64,000 nt of DNA from Gemmatimonadota bacterium (GTDB taxonomy: Bacteria; Gemmatimonadota; Gemmatimonadetes; Longimicrobiales; Gaopeijiaceae): NCBI GenBank assembly GCA_022825135.1, contig JAJDYN010000005.1, positions 248,001 through 312,000 on the forward strand, written 5' to 3'. Numbering within the stretch: position 1 is the first letter of the stretch; each line of letters begins with the position of its first letter. This document shows positions 37,436 through 47,973 of the stretch, one piece after another. Under the pieces are notes generated by a model. It ran no database searches, was not told the origin of the DNA, and worked only from the letters and a program-made list of their open reading frames with translations. The position numbers and the translations under genes were made by a program.

Positions 37436-38092
37436 TTGAGCTGCTCGCAATGCTGCGGGCTCGAACGCCAGTTCGACGATGCGCACGCGCGCAGGAACCT
37501 GCGCAGCTTCCACCGCAAGGGCCCCGCCAAAGCCACGCGATGGCTGCTGGGGGCCGTCGCGGAGGACGGCGTCGAAGGCCGCACCTTCATCGACGTCGGC
37601 GGGGGCATCGGTGCCATTCAACACGAGCTGATGGCGCGCGGGGCGGCCGCGGGAACGCACTCGGACGCGGCTCCGGCGTTCCTGCGCGCCGCGCGGTCGG
37701 AGGCCGAGGCGCGGGGCTATGCCGACCGCATGCGCTACGTGGACGGCGACTTCGTCGAGCGGGCGCGAGAACTGCCCGCCGCCGACCTGGTGACCCTGGA
37801 CCGGGTGGTCTGCTGCTATCCCGACATGCCGGCCCTGCTGGGCGCGGCGGCGCCCCTGGCGAAGCGCGTCCTCGGGCTGGTGATGCCGCGTGGCGGACCA
37901 CTGGCACGCCTCGGCGTCGGGTCGGTGAACTTCATCCAGCGCCTCAGGCGGCATCCGTTCCGCGTCTTCGCCCACGACCCTTCCGCGGTCGAGTCAGTGG
38001 TGGAGAGCTACGGGCTGGTCAAGCGATTCGAGCGCGCCGGCGTGGTGTGGCGGGTGCTGGTCTTCACCAGGCCAGAGGCCGGTCGGCTCTGA
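37436..38092 (+). CDS. SAM-dependent methyltransferase
   Basis: TFIDVGGGIGAIQHELMARGA, VDGDFVERARELPAADLVTLDRVVCCYPDMPALLGAAA. Confidence 0.85.
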   Translation: MSCSQCCGLERQFDDAHARRNLRSFHRKGPAKATRWLLGAVAEDGVEGRTFIDVGGGIGAIQHELMARGAAAGTHSDAAPAFLRAARSEAEARGYADRMRYVDGDFVERARELPAADLVTLDRVVCCYPDMPALLGAAAPLAKRVLGLVMPRGGPLARLGVGSVNFIQRLRRHPFRVFAHDPSAVESVVESYGLVKRFERAGVVWRVLVFTRPEAGRL

Positions 38093-40358
38093 GCTTCAGG
38101 CGCAGGCTGTTCAGCACCACGCTGACGCTCGAGAAGGCCATCGCCAGCGCCGCCAGAACCGGATGCAGCAGGCTGCTGGCAGCGGCCACCGGAATGAGCG
38201 CGACGTTGTAGCCGAAGGCCCAGAACAGATTCTGGCGGATGGTTCGCATGGTCGCGCGCGACAGGTGGATGGCGTCGTTCACCCCCGCCAGGTCGCCACC
38301 CATGAGGGTGATGTCGGCGCTCTCGATGGCCACGTCGGTGCCGGTCCCGATGGCGATGCCGATATCCGCGCGGGCCAGCGCGGGAGCGTCGTTGGTGCCG
38401 TCCCCCACCATGGCGACCCGCCCGCCCACTTCCTCCTTGAGCGCGCTCACCACCTCGGCCTTCTCGCGCGGCGGGACCCCGGCGCGCACCTCGCGGATGC
38501 CGGCTTCGTCGGCGATGGCGGCCGCCGTGACCGCGTTGTCGCCGGTGACCATTACCACGCGCATGCGCGTCAGCAGCGTCTCGATCGCGTCGCGTGCGCC
38601 CGGCTTGATTTCGTCCGCGATCGCGATCAGGCCGATCGCGCGTCCGTCGACTCCGACCCAGACCACCGTGCGCGCCTCCGCCTCCAGGCGCTCGGCCTGA
38701 GTGGCCAGGTGCTCCCCGCGACTGCCGTGGATGCCGACGAACCGCTTCTTCCCCACCACCACGCGGTGATAGTTCACGGTGGCCGCCACCCCCAGGCCCG
38801 GAACGGCCTCGAAGTCGCGTGGACGTTCCAGTTCGATTCCGCGCGCCTGTGCCTCCCGCACCACTGCGCGCGCCAGCGGATGCTCGCTGCCCCACTCGGC
38901 GGAGCCCGCCATCCGAAGGATCCTGCGCGGGTCGTTGCCCACGACCGCGTTCACGGCCGGCTCGCCCCTGGTAATGGTGCCGGTCTTGTCGAACACGACC
39001 ACCCTCAACTGCCGGGCGAGCTCGAGCGCCTCGCTGTTCCTGAACAGGATGCCCTTCCCCGCGCCCACCCCCATCCCGACCATCACGGCCGTGGGGGTCG
39101 CCAGCCCCAGCGCGCACGGGCAGGCGATGACCAGCACCGCCACCATGCGGATCACCGCGGCCGGCAGACCGGCGCCCGCGGCCATCCACCACACGAGGAA
39201 GGTCCCCGCCGCGATCACGATCACGATCGGCACGAAGATCCCCGCCACCCGGTCGGCCAGCCGCTGCACGGGCGCCTTGCTGCCCTGGGCCTCGCGCACC
39301 AGGCGCACGATCCCCGCCAGGGCGGTGTCGGCGCCCACCCGGGTCGCGCGCACCTGCAGCAGACCTTCGTGGTTGAGGGTGCCGCCGATCACCTTCGCCC
39401 CCGGCTCCTTGTCCAACGGGAGGCTCTCGCCGGTGAAGGCGCTCTCGTCCACCGACGAACGTCCGTCGAACACGACTCCGTCGACCGGAACCCGCTCGCC
39501 GGGCCGCACCAGCACGACCTGGCCCACCCGCACCTGGTCGAGCGGCACCTGACGCTCCTCCCCACCCGCCAGAAGAGTGGCGGTGCGCGGGCGGAGCGCC
39601 ATCATCCGGCGAATGGCATCGCCCGTCTCGCCCCTGGCCTTGACCTCCAGCCACTTGCCCAGCTTGATGAGCGTGATGATCGCCGCGGCCGTCTCGAAGT
39701 AGACATGCTCGCCCAGCGTGGTCACCCCGCTGGTGAGCGCGATCGTCACGGCCACGCTGTAGAAGAACGCCGCGGACGATCCCAGTGCCACCAGCACGTC
39801 CATGTTCGCGCCGCGATTGCGAAGCGCCTTGAAGGATCCCGTGTAGTAGCTCCGCCCCACGTAGAACTGCACCGGAGTCGCGAGGATGAGGAAGGCCCAG
39901 TTCACCCAGGGCGCATGCGCCCACGCGCCCGCCACCCCGAAGTCCCGGGCCATGCTGAACAGAAAAAGGGGAAGGGTGAATGCCAGCCCGGTGCGGAACT
40001 CGCGGGAGTGCCGGTCGATCTCCCGCGCGCGGGCGGCCGCCTCCGCGTCCTCCGTCCCGGCTCCGGAAGCCCCGTCCTCCTCCAGGGCCTCCGCGACCAC
40101 ACCGTAGCCGGCCTCCTCGATGACGCGCGTCACCTCGGCGGGGGTCACGGTGTCGGGATGGTACTGGATGGTCGCGCGCCGGGAGGCGAAGTTCACGTCC
40201 GCGCTCACCACCCCGGAGACGCCCGCGCGCAGAACGTTCTCTATGGTCGCCGCGCAAGCCATGCACGACATCCCCGTGACGGGAAGCTCAAGGCGGGCGG
40301 GCCCGGCGCCGTCGCCGGCGGGGCCCGAGGGGGGTGCGGTTCGGCTTGCAACCGACAA
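38064..40358 (-). CDS. Heavy-metal translocating P-type ATPase (CopA-like)
   Basis: HMA GMSCMACAATIENVL, CPC motif ACPCALGLATPTA, DKTGTIT, MVGDGTNDAPALA. Confidence 0.95.
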   Translation of the reverse strand: MSVASRTAPPSGPAGDGAGPARLELPVTGMSCMACAATIENVLRAGVSGVVSADVNFASRRATIQYHPDTVTPAEVTRVIEEAGYGVVAEALEEDGASGAGTEDAEAAARAREIDRHSREFRTGLAFTLPLFLFSMARDFGVAGAWAHAPWVNWAFLILATPVQFYVGRSYYTGSFKALRNRGANMDVLVALGSSAAFFYSVAVTIALTSGVTTLGEHVYFETAAAIITLIKLGKWLEVKARGETGDAIRRMMALRPRTATLLAGGEERQVPLDQVRVGQVVLVRPGERVPVDGVVFDGRSSVDESAFTGESLPLDKEPGAKVIGGTLNHEGLLQVRATRVGADTALAGIVRLVREAQGSKAPVQRLADRVAGIFVPIVIVIAAGTFLVWWMAAGAGLPAAVIRMVAVLVIACPCALGLATPTAVMVGMGVGAGKGILFRNSEALELARQLRVVVFDKTGTITRGEPAVNAVVGNDPRRILRMAGSAEWGSEHPLARAVVREAQARGIELERPRDFEAVPGLGVAATVNYHRVVVGKKRFVGIHGSRGEHLATQAERLEAEARTVVWVGVDGRAIGLIAIADEIKPGARDAIETLLTRMRVVMVTGDNAVTAAAIADEAGIREVRAGVPPREKAEVVSALKEEVGGRVAMVGDGTNDAPALARADIGIAIGTGTDVAIESADITLMGGDLAGVNDAIHLSRATMRTIRQNLFWAFGYNVALIPVAAASSLLHPVLAALAMAFSSVSVVLNSLRLKLRADRPLAW

Positions 40359-40521
40359 GAGTCACCTCATGTCCGCGGTCTGTTCGCGGCTGCCGCAGGC
40401 TCTTTCGGGATTCGATGCGCTGGCGTAGCGCGCGAAGACCGAAAATGTTCACCTAAACTCTCACCGGGATCCGCAACAAGCCAACCCCGACGGTCACACC
40501 ATCTACCCCGATCACACCGAT

Positions 40522-41370
40522 ATGTCCTTCACCACGCTCGTAACCTCCGACGAACTGTCCGCACACCTCGACGATCCCGACTGGGTGATCCTGGACTGCC
40601 GCTTCTCCCTGGCCGACGCGGAACACGGCCGGCGCGAATACGCCGCGGCGCACGTGCCGGGTGCCGCCTACGCCCACCTGGAGGAAGATCTTTCCGGTCC
40701 CATCCTTCCGGGCGTCACCGGCCGCCACCCCCTTCCCGAGGTCGCCGACTTCGCGCGCACGCTCGGTGCCTGGGGCATCGACAGGCGGGTTCAGGTCGTG
40801 GTCTACGACGACATGGGGGGAGCCATCGCGGGACGGCTCTGGTGGATGCTCGGGTGGGTCGGCCACGACACCGTCGCCCTGCTCGACGGCGGCTGGCAGC
40901 GCTGGTGCGCCGAGCGGCGGCCGGTCACGGCGGAGGTGGCCGCGCGGCCGGCGCGGGTCTTCACGGCCGCACCGCGGCCCGGGCGCCTCGTCCCCGCGGC
41001 CGACGTGGTGGCCCGCCTAGGCGATGCCTCCGCCCCCCTCATCGACGCGCGCGCCGGCGAACGCTACCGCGGCGAGGTCGAACCGCTCGATCCGGTGGCG
41101 GGCCACATCCCGGGAGCGGTGTGCGCGGCCTTCGAGAAAAACCTCTCCACGGACGGGACCTTCAAGTCCCGCGAGGAGCTCCGCCAACGCTTCCGGGCCA
41201 TCCTGGCCGACACGCCTCCGGAGAACTCCGTGTCCTACTGCGGCTCCGGCGTCACCGCCTGCCACAACCTGCTCGCCATGGAGCACGCCGGGCTCTCCGG
41301 CGGGCGGCTCTACGTCGGCTCCTGGAGCCATTGGGTCACCGACGGCGACCGTCCGGTCGAACGCGGCTGA
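40522..41370 (+). CDS. Sulfurtransferase (tandem rhodanese)
   Basis: WVILDCRFSLADAEHGRREYAAAHVPGAAYAHL, active-site loop YCGSGVTACHNLLAM. Confidence 0.93.
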   Translation: MSFTTLVTSDELSAHLDDPDWVILDCRFSLADAEHGRREYAAAHVPGAAYAHLEEDLSGPILPGVTGRHPLPEVADFARTLGAWGIDRRVQVVVYDDMGGAIAGRLWWMLGWVGHDTVALLDGGWQRWCAERRPVTAEVAARPARVFTAAPRPGRLVPAADVVARLGDASAPLIDARAGERYRGEVEPLDPVAGHIPGAVCAAFEKNLSTDGTFKSREELRQRFRAILADTPPENSVSYCGSGVTACHNLLAMEHAGLSGGRLYVGSWSHWVTDGDRPVERG

Positions 41371-41384
41371 GCAACGCTCCTCCC

Positions 41385-42542
41385 TCACCCCGGACCGAGC
41401 ACCCTAGCCACCCGTCTCGCCATCCGGATCGGCAGCGCGCGCAGCGCTCTCCCCAGCCGTCCGGAACCGCCATCGCCCTCGAATCGCCGCGAGGCCCCCA
41501 GATCCGGCTCCAGCACCCGGCGCCGGAAGGCTGCGATGACCTCCGGTGACCGGAACACGGCAACGACTTCGGCCAGGAACCCGTTGTAGCTCATCAGGTC
41601 GAAGTTGGAGGACCCTGTGACGAGTATACCGTCGTCGATCAGCATGCATTTCATGTGGATCATGCCATCCTGGTACAGCCAGACCTCGAAGCCGGCCCGC
41701 TCCGCCATCGCCAGCAGATACTTCTGCAGATAGCCCTTGTTGTTCGCGCGCGGGGTCACGATCCGGACCCGCACTCCGCGGGCCGCGGCAGCCGCCAGAT
41801 GATCCGTGAAGGGCGGGCTCAGATAGGGGCTGATGACGTCGATCGAGCGCCCGGCGCCGTCGATGAGCCCAAGCAGGTCGCGATAGGCCGCTCGGTTGCC
41901 TTCACCCGGCAGCAGATGAAGGTCCAGTCCCGGCCCGGCGAAGGATGCGCGCGCATGCTCCGAACGCCCCTCCCACGAGGCCTCGAAGTCCCGCCTGAGG
42001 AAACGCGCCACGTCGGCATCCTCGAGCCGCACCATGAGATCGTGCCACTCGAAGTTGTGCTCGGAGAAGTTGATGCCCCCGATGTAGGACACGCGGTCGT
42101 CGAAGAGGATGAGCTTCTTGTGGTCGCGGTTGAGGAAGCGCTGGCCGAGAATCCCGAAGGGACGGCCGAAGCGGACGCCCACGCCCTCGGCCCGCAGCAG
42201 GCGCACCAGCCGCCGGGTGTTGCGCACCTCCGCCCGAAACGCGGGGTCGAAGAGCGTGCCGGGAAGCGCGATCCAGCGGTCGTTCTGGTTGGCGCGCGTA
42301 TAGGAGTCGACGAGCAGCCGGCGGTCCGGGGCTCCCGCGTCGAGCAGGGCGTCGGCGAGCGCCGTCCCCACCCAGTCCCCCTCGAACGAGTAGGTCTGGA
42401 TGAACGCGTACTCGCGCGCGGCGGCGAGGTCGGCCTGCACCGCCGCCCACACGGCCTCGGAGTCGACCAGGACCTCGGATCGCGCGCCGACCCGCAGGCG
42501 ACGTTCGTCGACCCGCGATGGACCCCCGCGGCCGTCACCCAC
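41385..42542 (-). CDS. Phospholipase D-like / cardiolipin synthase family protein
   Basis: Two HKD motifs: RDHKKLILFDDRVSYIGGINFSEHN and MIHMKCMLIDDGILVTGSSNFDLMSYN; GTG start 42542 directly after the Nramp-like stop. Confidence 0.88.
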   Translation of the reverse strand: MGDGRGGPSRVDERRLRVGARSEVLVDSEAVWAAVQADLAAAREYAFIQTYSFEGDWVGTALADALLDAGAPDRRLLVDSYTRANQNDRWIALPGTLFDPAFRAEVRNTRRLVRLLRAEGVGVRFGRPFGILGQRFLNRDHKKLILFDDRVSYIGGINFSEHNFEWHDLMVRLEDADVARFLRRDFEASWEGRSEHARASFAGPGLDLHLLPGEGNRAAYRDLLGLIDGAGRSIDVISPYLSPPFTDHLAAAAARGVRVRIVTPRANNKGYLQKYLLAMAERAGFEVWLYQDGMIHMKCMLIDDGILVTGSSNFDLMSYNGFLAEVVAVFRSPEVIAAFRRRVLEPDLGASRRFEGDGGSGRLGRALRALPIRMARRVARVLGPG

Positions 42543-42544
42543 CC

Positions 42545-44017
42545 CTAGAAGAGCCCCTGCAGCCAGAGCACCACAAAGGCCCCGTAGAACACCGACGTCG
42601 CGACCAGCGCGACCCTGCGCCACATTGGCGGGCGGATCTCCTCCGGCAGGAAGCGCGTGTTGATGTAGAGCAGATGGAGCGAAGAAATCACGAAGACGAT
42701 GCCGGCCATGTTGGCGCCCAGCTGCAGCAGCACGATCGGCTGCGCCAGTCCCAGGCCGACGATCCCCCATCCGGCGATCCCCACGAGCACCGTGTAGTAG
42801 ACGAAGCGCACATCGCCTCCGCGCCAGCGCCGCACGCGCCGGGACCCGGTCCAGAGGATGTCGGTGATCGCGCGCGTCATTCCGTCCACGATGTCCAGTT
42901 GGGTCTTGAACAGGATCCAGACCCCCATGAGGGCGATGACCCCCCCGAAGAGCGCGCCCGCCCGGGTGGCCATGGCGTCGGCCAGCGCCGCCGCCACCGA
43001 GAGGCCGCGGATGTCGGTGCCGGCCTCGATGAAGGTGACGTAGAGCACGGCGGGCAGGATCATGCCCAGCAGCGCGCCGCCGAAATAGACCCCCCACTGG
43101 TCGGCGCGCACGATGCGCCACCACCCCCGCCACCGCCCCATCGCCTCCGCGGTGGGATCGAAGATGTAGCCGGTCGGGGCGAGGCGCACCTGCTTCCCGC
43201 CCACCGCGGCCGGGATGTAGCCCACCACGCTGCCCATCCCGTACCCCTTGTCGCGCGCCCAGTTGGAGAGGGTCAGGTTGGTCATCCCGCCCGCGCCCGA
43301 GTAGGCCGCGAAGGCGCCGATCAGGAAGAAGTCGGCCCCCGCCGGAATGAAGCGGAACGCCCCCTGCGCCGGGTCGTACCCCACCAGCCCCGCCGCCCCC
43401 GCGACCCAGGTCTCCGGGGCCACGAACATGAGCGCCAGCACCAGGAAGGTCCCGAGGATCGCCACCACCAGGATCCAGTTCAGGATCTCGAGCGTACGTT
43501 CGATGCGGCGCCCGAACAGCAGGATGGCGACGCACAGAACGAACGTCCCCACCCCGAAGGCATGCACCAGCCCCGCGTTTTCCGGCCCGGCCAGGTCGCG
43601 GAACACCAGGAAGAACACCGCGCCCGCCGCCGTGCCCGCCCAGGCCGGCCATCCCAGCTGAAGGAAGTAGAGCAGGGCGTAGACGACCGCCCAGAACGGC
43701 GCCGCCGGCCGCGTGCGCATGAAGCCCGTGAAGGCGGGCTCACCGGTGGCGATGGTCCAGCGCATGAGCTCGGTGTTGAACACGGTCTGCAGGAAGGTGG
43801 CGACCAGCGTGACCCACAACAGCACCAGGCCGTAGCGCACGAAGGCGGAGGGACCCAGCAGGAATTCCCCGCCGCCGATGGAGGCGCCCAGCACGATCAC
43901 GCCGGGGCCCACGACCCCGAGCCACGCAAGCCCCCGGGGCCGGGGCGGAGCCGGCAGTTCGGCGCTCCGGAACGGGGCCAGGCCGGTCCGCGATTCCGGG
44001 GTTCGTTCTTCAGGCAC
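42545..44017 (-). CDS. Nramp-like transporter (divergent; no DPGN motif)
   Basis: GPGVIVLGASIGGGEFLLGPSAFVRYG, multi-TM APC-fold-like protein. Confidence 0.75.
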   Translation of the reverse strand: MPEERTPESRTGLAPFRSAELPAPPRPRGLAWLGVVGPGVIVLGASIGGGEFLLGPSAFVRYGLVLLWVTLVATFLQTVFNTELMRWTIATGEPAFTGFMRTRPAAPFWAVVYALLYFLQLGWPAWAGTAAGAVFFLVFRDLAGPENAGLVHAFGVGTFVLCVAILLFGRRIERTLEILNWILVVAILGTFLVLALMFVAPETWVAGAAGLVGYDPAQGAFRFIPAGADFFLIGAFAAYSGAGGMTNLTLSNWARDKGYGMGSVVGYIPAAVGGKQVRLAPTGYIFDPTAEAMGRWRGWWRIVRADQWGVYFGGALLGMILPAVLYVTFIEAGTDIRGLSVAAALADAMATRAGALFGGVIALMGVWILFKTQLDIVDGMTRAITDILWTGSRRVRRWRGGDVRFVYYTVLVGIAGWGIVGLGLAQPIVLLQLGANMAGIVFVISSLHLLYINTRFLPEEIRPPMWRRVALVATSVFYGAFVVLWLQGLF

Positions 44018-44320
44018 GGGTCACCGCCCTCTGTTTCGGTTTGACCGCGAATCGGCAACGGGATGCACGGCATCCCAAATCTTGCACTCGGGGCCGTTCT
44101 CGTACATCATTGGGGGCAATCGGGGTCGGATGCGACCCCCAGCGCCAACGGGCCTTCCGGCCCAGCTTCGAACGGGGTCGAACCCAGCTAAGCCGTTTTC
44201 GTGACGAACACTCGGCCCCTTCCCCGTCCCCGTCTCGCCTCCGGCTGCCCCGGCGGCGTTCCGCGCTGACGCCAACTCCGCGAGTCGCATGCGCCCCTTC
44301 AGGTCCACCGGCGAGGACTG

Positions 44321-46120
44321 ATGCAACCCACGGACGTCGGCAACCCCGACTACTACCACAAGGTGGTGGACTGCCAGTGGGGCTGTCCGGCCCACACCAA
44401 CGTCCCCGAGTACATCCGGCTCATCGCCAACGGACGCTACACCGATTCGTATTGGCTGAACCGGTCGTCGAACGTCTTCCCGGGGATTCTGGGCCGCACC
44501 TGCGACCGTCCCTGCGAGCCCGCCTGCCGCCGCACCCGCGTCGACGGTAAGCCGGTCGCCATCTGCCGCCTGAAGCGGGTCGCCGCCGACCTGCGCGATC
44601 CGACCGACGACCGCCTGCCCGAGATACCGGTGGTGAAGAACGGCAAGCACATCGCCCTGGTCGGGTGCGGGCCGGCGTCGCTCACCGTCTGCAACGACCT
44701 CATGCCGCTCGGCTACCAGTGCACGATTTTCGAGGCGCTCCCCCGCTCCGGCGGGCTCATGCGCACCAACATCCCCGCCTTCCGGCTCCCCGTCGCGGTG
44801 CTCGAGGAAGAGATCGACATGATCCTCGACATGGGCGTGGAGATCCACTACAACACGCGCATCGACTCGATGAAGGAGCTTCTCGAGGAGGGCTACGACG
44901 CCATCTTCGTGGGCACCGGCGCCCCCAAGGGCAAGGAGCTCAACATCCCGGGCCGCCAGGCCGCCGCCGACAACATCCACATCGGCATCGAGTGGCTGGA
45001 AGCGGTGCACTTCGGGCACGTGGACTCCATCGGCGAGCGCGTGCTGGTGATCGGGGTCGGCAACACGGCGATGGACTGCTGCCGCACCTCGAAGCGCCTC
45101 GGCGGCACGGACATCAAGGTGATGGCGCGCAAGTCGCGGCCCTACTTCAAGGCGTCGCCCTGGGAGCTGGAGGACGCCGAGGAAGAGCTGGTCGAGATCG
45201 TCGAGAACTATTCCCCGAAGCGCTTCGTGCTGGAAGACGGCAGGCTCGTCGGGATGGAATTCGAGCTGGTCAGCTGGCACAAGGACGAGGAGAGCGGCCG
45301 GCTGAAGGCGAAGGTGCACGGCACCGAGATCCTTCCCTGTGACGACGTCATCCTCGCCATCGGCCAGGACAACGCCTTCCCCTGGATCGAGCGCGACATC
45401 GGCATCGAGTTCAACCACTGGGACATGCCCGAGGTCGACCGCACCACCTTCATGACCACCCGCGAAGGAATCTTCGTGGGCGGAGACGCGGCGTGGGGGC
45501 CGGAGAACATCATCTGGGCGGTGGAGCACGGCCACCAGGCGGCCATCTCGATCCACAACTACTGCCAGGGGCTTTCGCTCACCGACGACCGTCCGCCCCA
45601 GGACCACAACCTCATCTCCGCCAAGATGGGGATGCACGAGTGGGCCTACTCCAACGACTACAATCCGTCGCCGCGCCAGAAGATGAAGCACGTGGAGCTG
45701 GTGCGCCGTTTCGAGGAGCTGTCCATCGAAGTGGAGATGGGCTTCGACCCGGAGCAGACCGCCCACGAGGTGGAGCGCTGCCTCAACTGCGACATCCAGA
45801 CCCACTTCGAGGCAAAGCTTTGCATCGAATGCGACGCCTGCATCGACATCTGCCCGGTGCACTGCCTCACGATCACCGTGAACGGCGATGAAGAGGATCT
45901 CCGGACCCGTCTCATGGCGCCCGCGGAGAACCTCACCCAGGATCTGATGGTATCAGAAGGACTCCCCCAGACCGGACGCGTGATGGTGAAGGACGAGGAT
46001 CTCTGCGTGCATTGCGGCCTGTGCGCGGAGCGCTGTCCCACGGCGGCCTGGGACATGCGCAAGTTCGAACTGATGATTCCCTACGCGGGGCAGGAAGCGG
46101 CATGTCCGACCCACGTCTAG
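44321..46120 (+). CDS. GltD/NfnB-like FAD oxidoreductase with C-terminal 2x[4Fe-4S] domain
   Basis: CQWGCPAHTNVPEYIRLIANGRY, CDRPCEPACRR, VGCGPASLTVCNDL, CIECDACIDICPVHCL, CVHCGLCAERCP. Confidence 0.9.
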   Translation: MQPTDVGNPDYYHKVVDCQWGCPAHTNVPEYIRLIANGRYTDSYWLNRSSNVFPGILGRTCDRPCEPACRRTRVDGKPVAICRLKRVAADLRDPTDDRLPEIPVVKNGKHIALVGCGPASLTVCNDLMPLGYQCTIFEALPRSGGLMRTNIPAFRLPVAVLEEEIDMILDMGVEIHYNTRIDSMKELLEEGYDAIFVGTGAPKGKELNIPGRQAAADNIHIGIEWLEAVHFGHVDSIGERVLVIGVGNTAMDCCRTSKRLGGTDIKVMARKSRPYFKASPWELEDAEEELVEIVENYSPKRFVLEDGRLVGMEFELVSWHKDEESGRLKAKVHGTEILPCDDVILAIGQDNAFPWIERDIGIEFNHWDMPEVDRTTFMTTREGIFVGGDAAWGPENIIWAVEHGHQAAISIHNYCQGLSLTDDRPPQDHNLISAKMGMHEWAYSNDYNPSPRQKMKHVELVRRFEELSIEVEMGFDPEQTAHEVERCLNCDIQTHFEAKLCIECDACIDICPVHCLTITVNGDEEDLRTRLMAPAENLTQDLMVSEGLPQTGRVMVKDEDLCVHCGLCAERCPTAAWDMRKFELMIPYAGQEAACPTHV

Positions 46121-47973
46121 AGCAGGCCGACCGGACCAACGACTTCGCGTTCAAGATCGGGACCGTCAACGGCACGGGCTCGGCCAGCGCGAACGGCCTC
46201 ATCATGCAGGCGATCTTCCGCATGGGGATCCCCTGCACCGGCAAGAACGTCTTCCCCTCGAACATCCAGGGGCTCCCGACCTGGTACGAGATCCGGGTGA
46301 GCCGGGACGGGTACTCGGCGCGCACCCCCGAATTCGACCTCATCGTGGCCATGAATCCGGCCACCTACGAGCGCGACATCGCCGAGGTGCGTCCGGGCGG
46401 ATATCTGCTGCACGACTCCTCGTGGCCCATGGCGAAGGAGTTCCTGCGCGACGACATCACCTTCCTGGGCGTTCCGCTGGGCGAAATGTGCGTGCGCGAG
46501 TTCAAGGGCGCGCGCGTGCGCATCCTGATGAAGAACATCGCGTACGCCGGAGCCCTGGCCGCGCTTCTGTCGATGGATCTGGACGTCATCCGAGGGATGA
46601 TCCAGGAGAAGTTCGCGGCCAAGCCCAAGCTCATCGGGTCGAACTACAAGGCGATCGAGCTGGGCTACGACTACGCGATGGAGCACTTCGACTGCCCGCT
46701 GCCCATCCGGCTCCAGACCATGGACGCGACCTCGGACCATGTGCTCATGGACGGCAACACCTCGGCGGCGCTCGGCTGCGTGTACGCCGGGGCAACGGTG
46801 GGCGCCTGGTATCCGATCACGCCCTCGACCTCGCTGATGGACGCCTTCAAGCGCTTCTGCGAGCGCTTCCGCAAGGATCCGGAGACGGGCGAGCGCAGCT
46901 TCTTCATCGCCCAGGCCGAGGACGAGCTGGCTGCCGCCGGCGTGGTGGTGGGCGCGGGATGGGCGGGCGCGCGCGCCTTCACCCCCACCAGCGGCCCGGG
47001 CATCTCGCTCATGAGCGAGTTCATCGGGCTGGCCTACTACGCGGAGGTGCCGTCGGTGTTCGTGGACGTGCAGCGGGTGGGGCCGTCGACGGGGATGCCC
47101 ACCCGCACCCAGCAGGGCGACATAGCCGCCGTGGCATACGCCTCGCACGGCGACACCAGGCACATCGCGCTCTTCCCGGCCAACCCCGAGGAGTCGTTCC
47201 ACATGGCGGTGGAGGCCTTCGACCTGGCCGAGCGCTTCCAGACCCCGGTGTTCCTGGTGCAGGACCTGGACATCGGCATGAACGACTGGATGATCCCGAA
47301 GCTGACCTGGGACGACGGCTTCGTGCCCGACCGGGGCAAGGTGCTCGGGGCGGCGGAGCTGGAGCGCATCGAGAAGTTCTACCGCTACATGGATGTCGAC
47401 GGCGACGGGATTCCGTACCGCTCGCTTCCGGGCGTGCACCCGAAAGGGGCGTACTTCACGCGGGGTTCGGGTCACACCAGCCGCGCGACCTATACCGAGG
47501 ATGCCGACGAGTACACCGAGGTGATGGACCGGCTGCACCGCAAGATCGACTCGGCGGCGAGCGAGGTGCCCTCGCCGGCGATCGAGATGCGCGAGGGCGC
47601 CAGCGTGGCGCTGGTCACGATCGGTTCGTGCGACGGGGCGGTGCGGGAGGCGGCCGACATCCTGGAGGGCCAGGGCGTACCCGTGGACTACCTGCGCGTG
47701 CGCGGCTTCCCCTTCGACACCCTCGTGCGCGAATTCCTGGATGCCCACGAGCTCAACTTCGTGGTGGAGCAGAACCGGGACGCGCAGCTGAAGAGACTGC
47801 TGTTGACGGAGACCGAGGTCGACCCGGCGCGCCTCCATTCGGTTCTGGACTACGGGGGCTTCCCGATGAGCGCGGCCTTCGTGGCGGGCGAGGTGGCCGA
47901 GCGGCTCGGACTCAAGGTGGAGGAGACGCGCGTGCGGCCGGCGGCGGAAGAGCCGGAAGGAGCATTGGCATGA
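46102..47973 (+). CDS. 2-oxoacid:acceptor oxidoreductase, fused gamma/alpha subunit
   Basis: GTVNGTGSASANGLIMQAIFRMGIPCTGKNVFPSNIQG, ALGCVYAGATVGAWYPITPSTSLMD. Confidence 0.9.
   Translation: MSDPRLEQADRTNDFAFKIGTVNGTGSASANGLIMQAIFRMGIPCTGKNVFPSNIQGLPTWYEIRVSRDGYSARTPEFDLIVAMNPATYERDIAEVRPGGYLLHDSSWPMAKEFLRDDITFLGVPLGEMCVREFKGARVRILMKNIAYAGALAALLSMDLDVIRGMIQEKFAAKPKLIGSNYKAIELGYDYAMEHFDCPLPIRLQTMDATSDHVLMDGNTSAALGCVYAGATVGAWYPITPSTSLMDAFKRFCERFRKDPETGERSFFIAQAEDELAAAGVVVGAGWAGARAFTPTSGPGISLMSEFIGLAYYAEVPSVFVDVQRVGPSTGMPTRTQQGDIAAVAYASHGDTRHIALFPANPEESFHMAVEAFDLAERFQTPVFLVQDLDIGMNDWMIPKLTWDDGFVPDRGKVLGAAELERIEKFYRYMDVDGDGIPYRSLPGVHPKGAYFTRGSGHTSRATYTEDADEYTEVMDRLHRKIDSAASEVPSPAIEMREGASVALVTIGSCDGAVREAADILEGQGVPVDYLRVRGFPFDTLVREFLDAHELNFVVEQNRDAQLKRLLLTETEVDPARLHSVLDYGGFPMSAAFVAGEVAERLGLKVEETRVRPAAEEPEGALA

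Noticed and set aside
38008-40266. 752-aa minus-strand ORF overlapping CopA
   Set aside because: Alternate frame of the CopA-like gene; the translation is R/G/A-rich with no motifs, while 38064..40358 has full P-type ATPase motifs.
38163-41549. 1128-aa plus-strand ORF
   Set aside because: Antisense to CopA then out of frame with the sulfurtransferase; His/Arg-rich shadow ORF.
41385-43652. 755-aa single gene on minus strand
   Set aside because: Its 5' half is an alternate frame of the Nramp-like gene; only 41385..42542 carries PLD motifs, so I split it rather than call a fusion.
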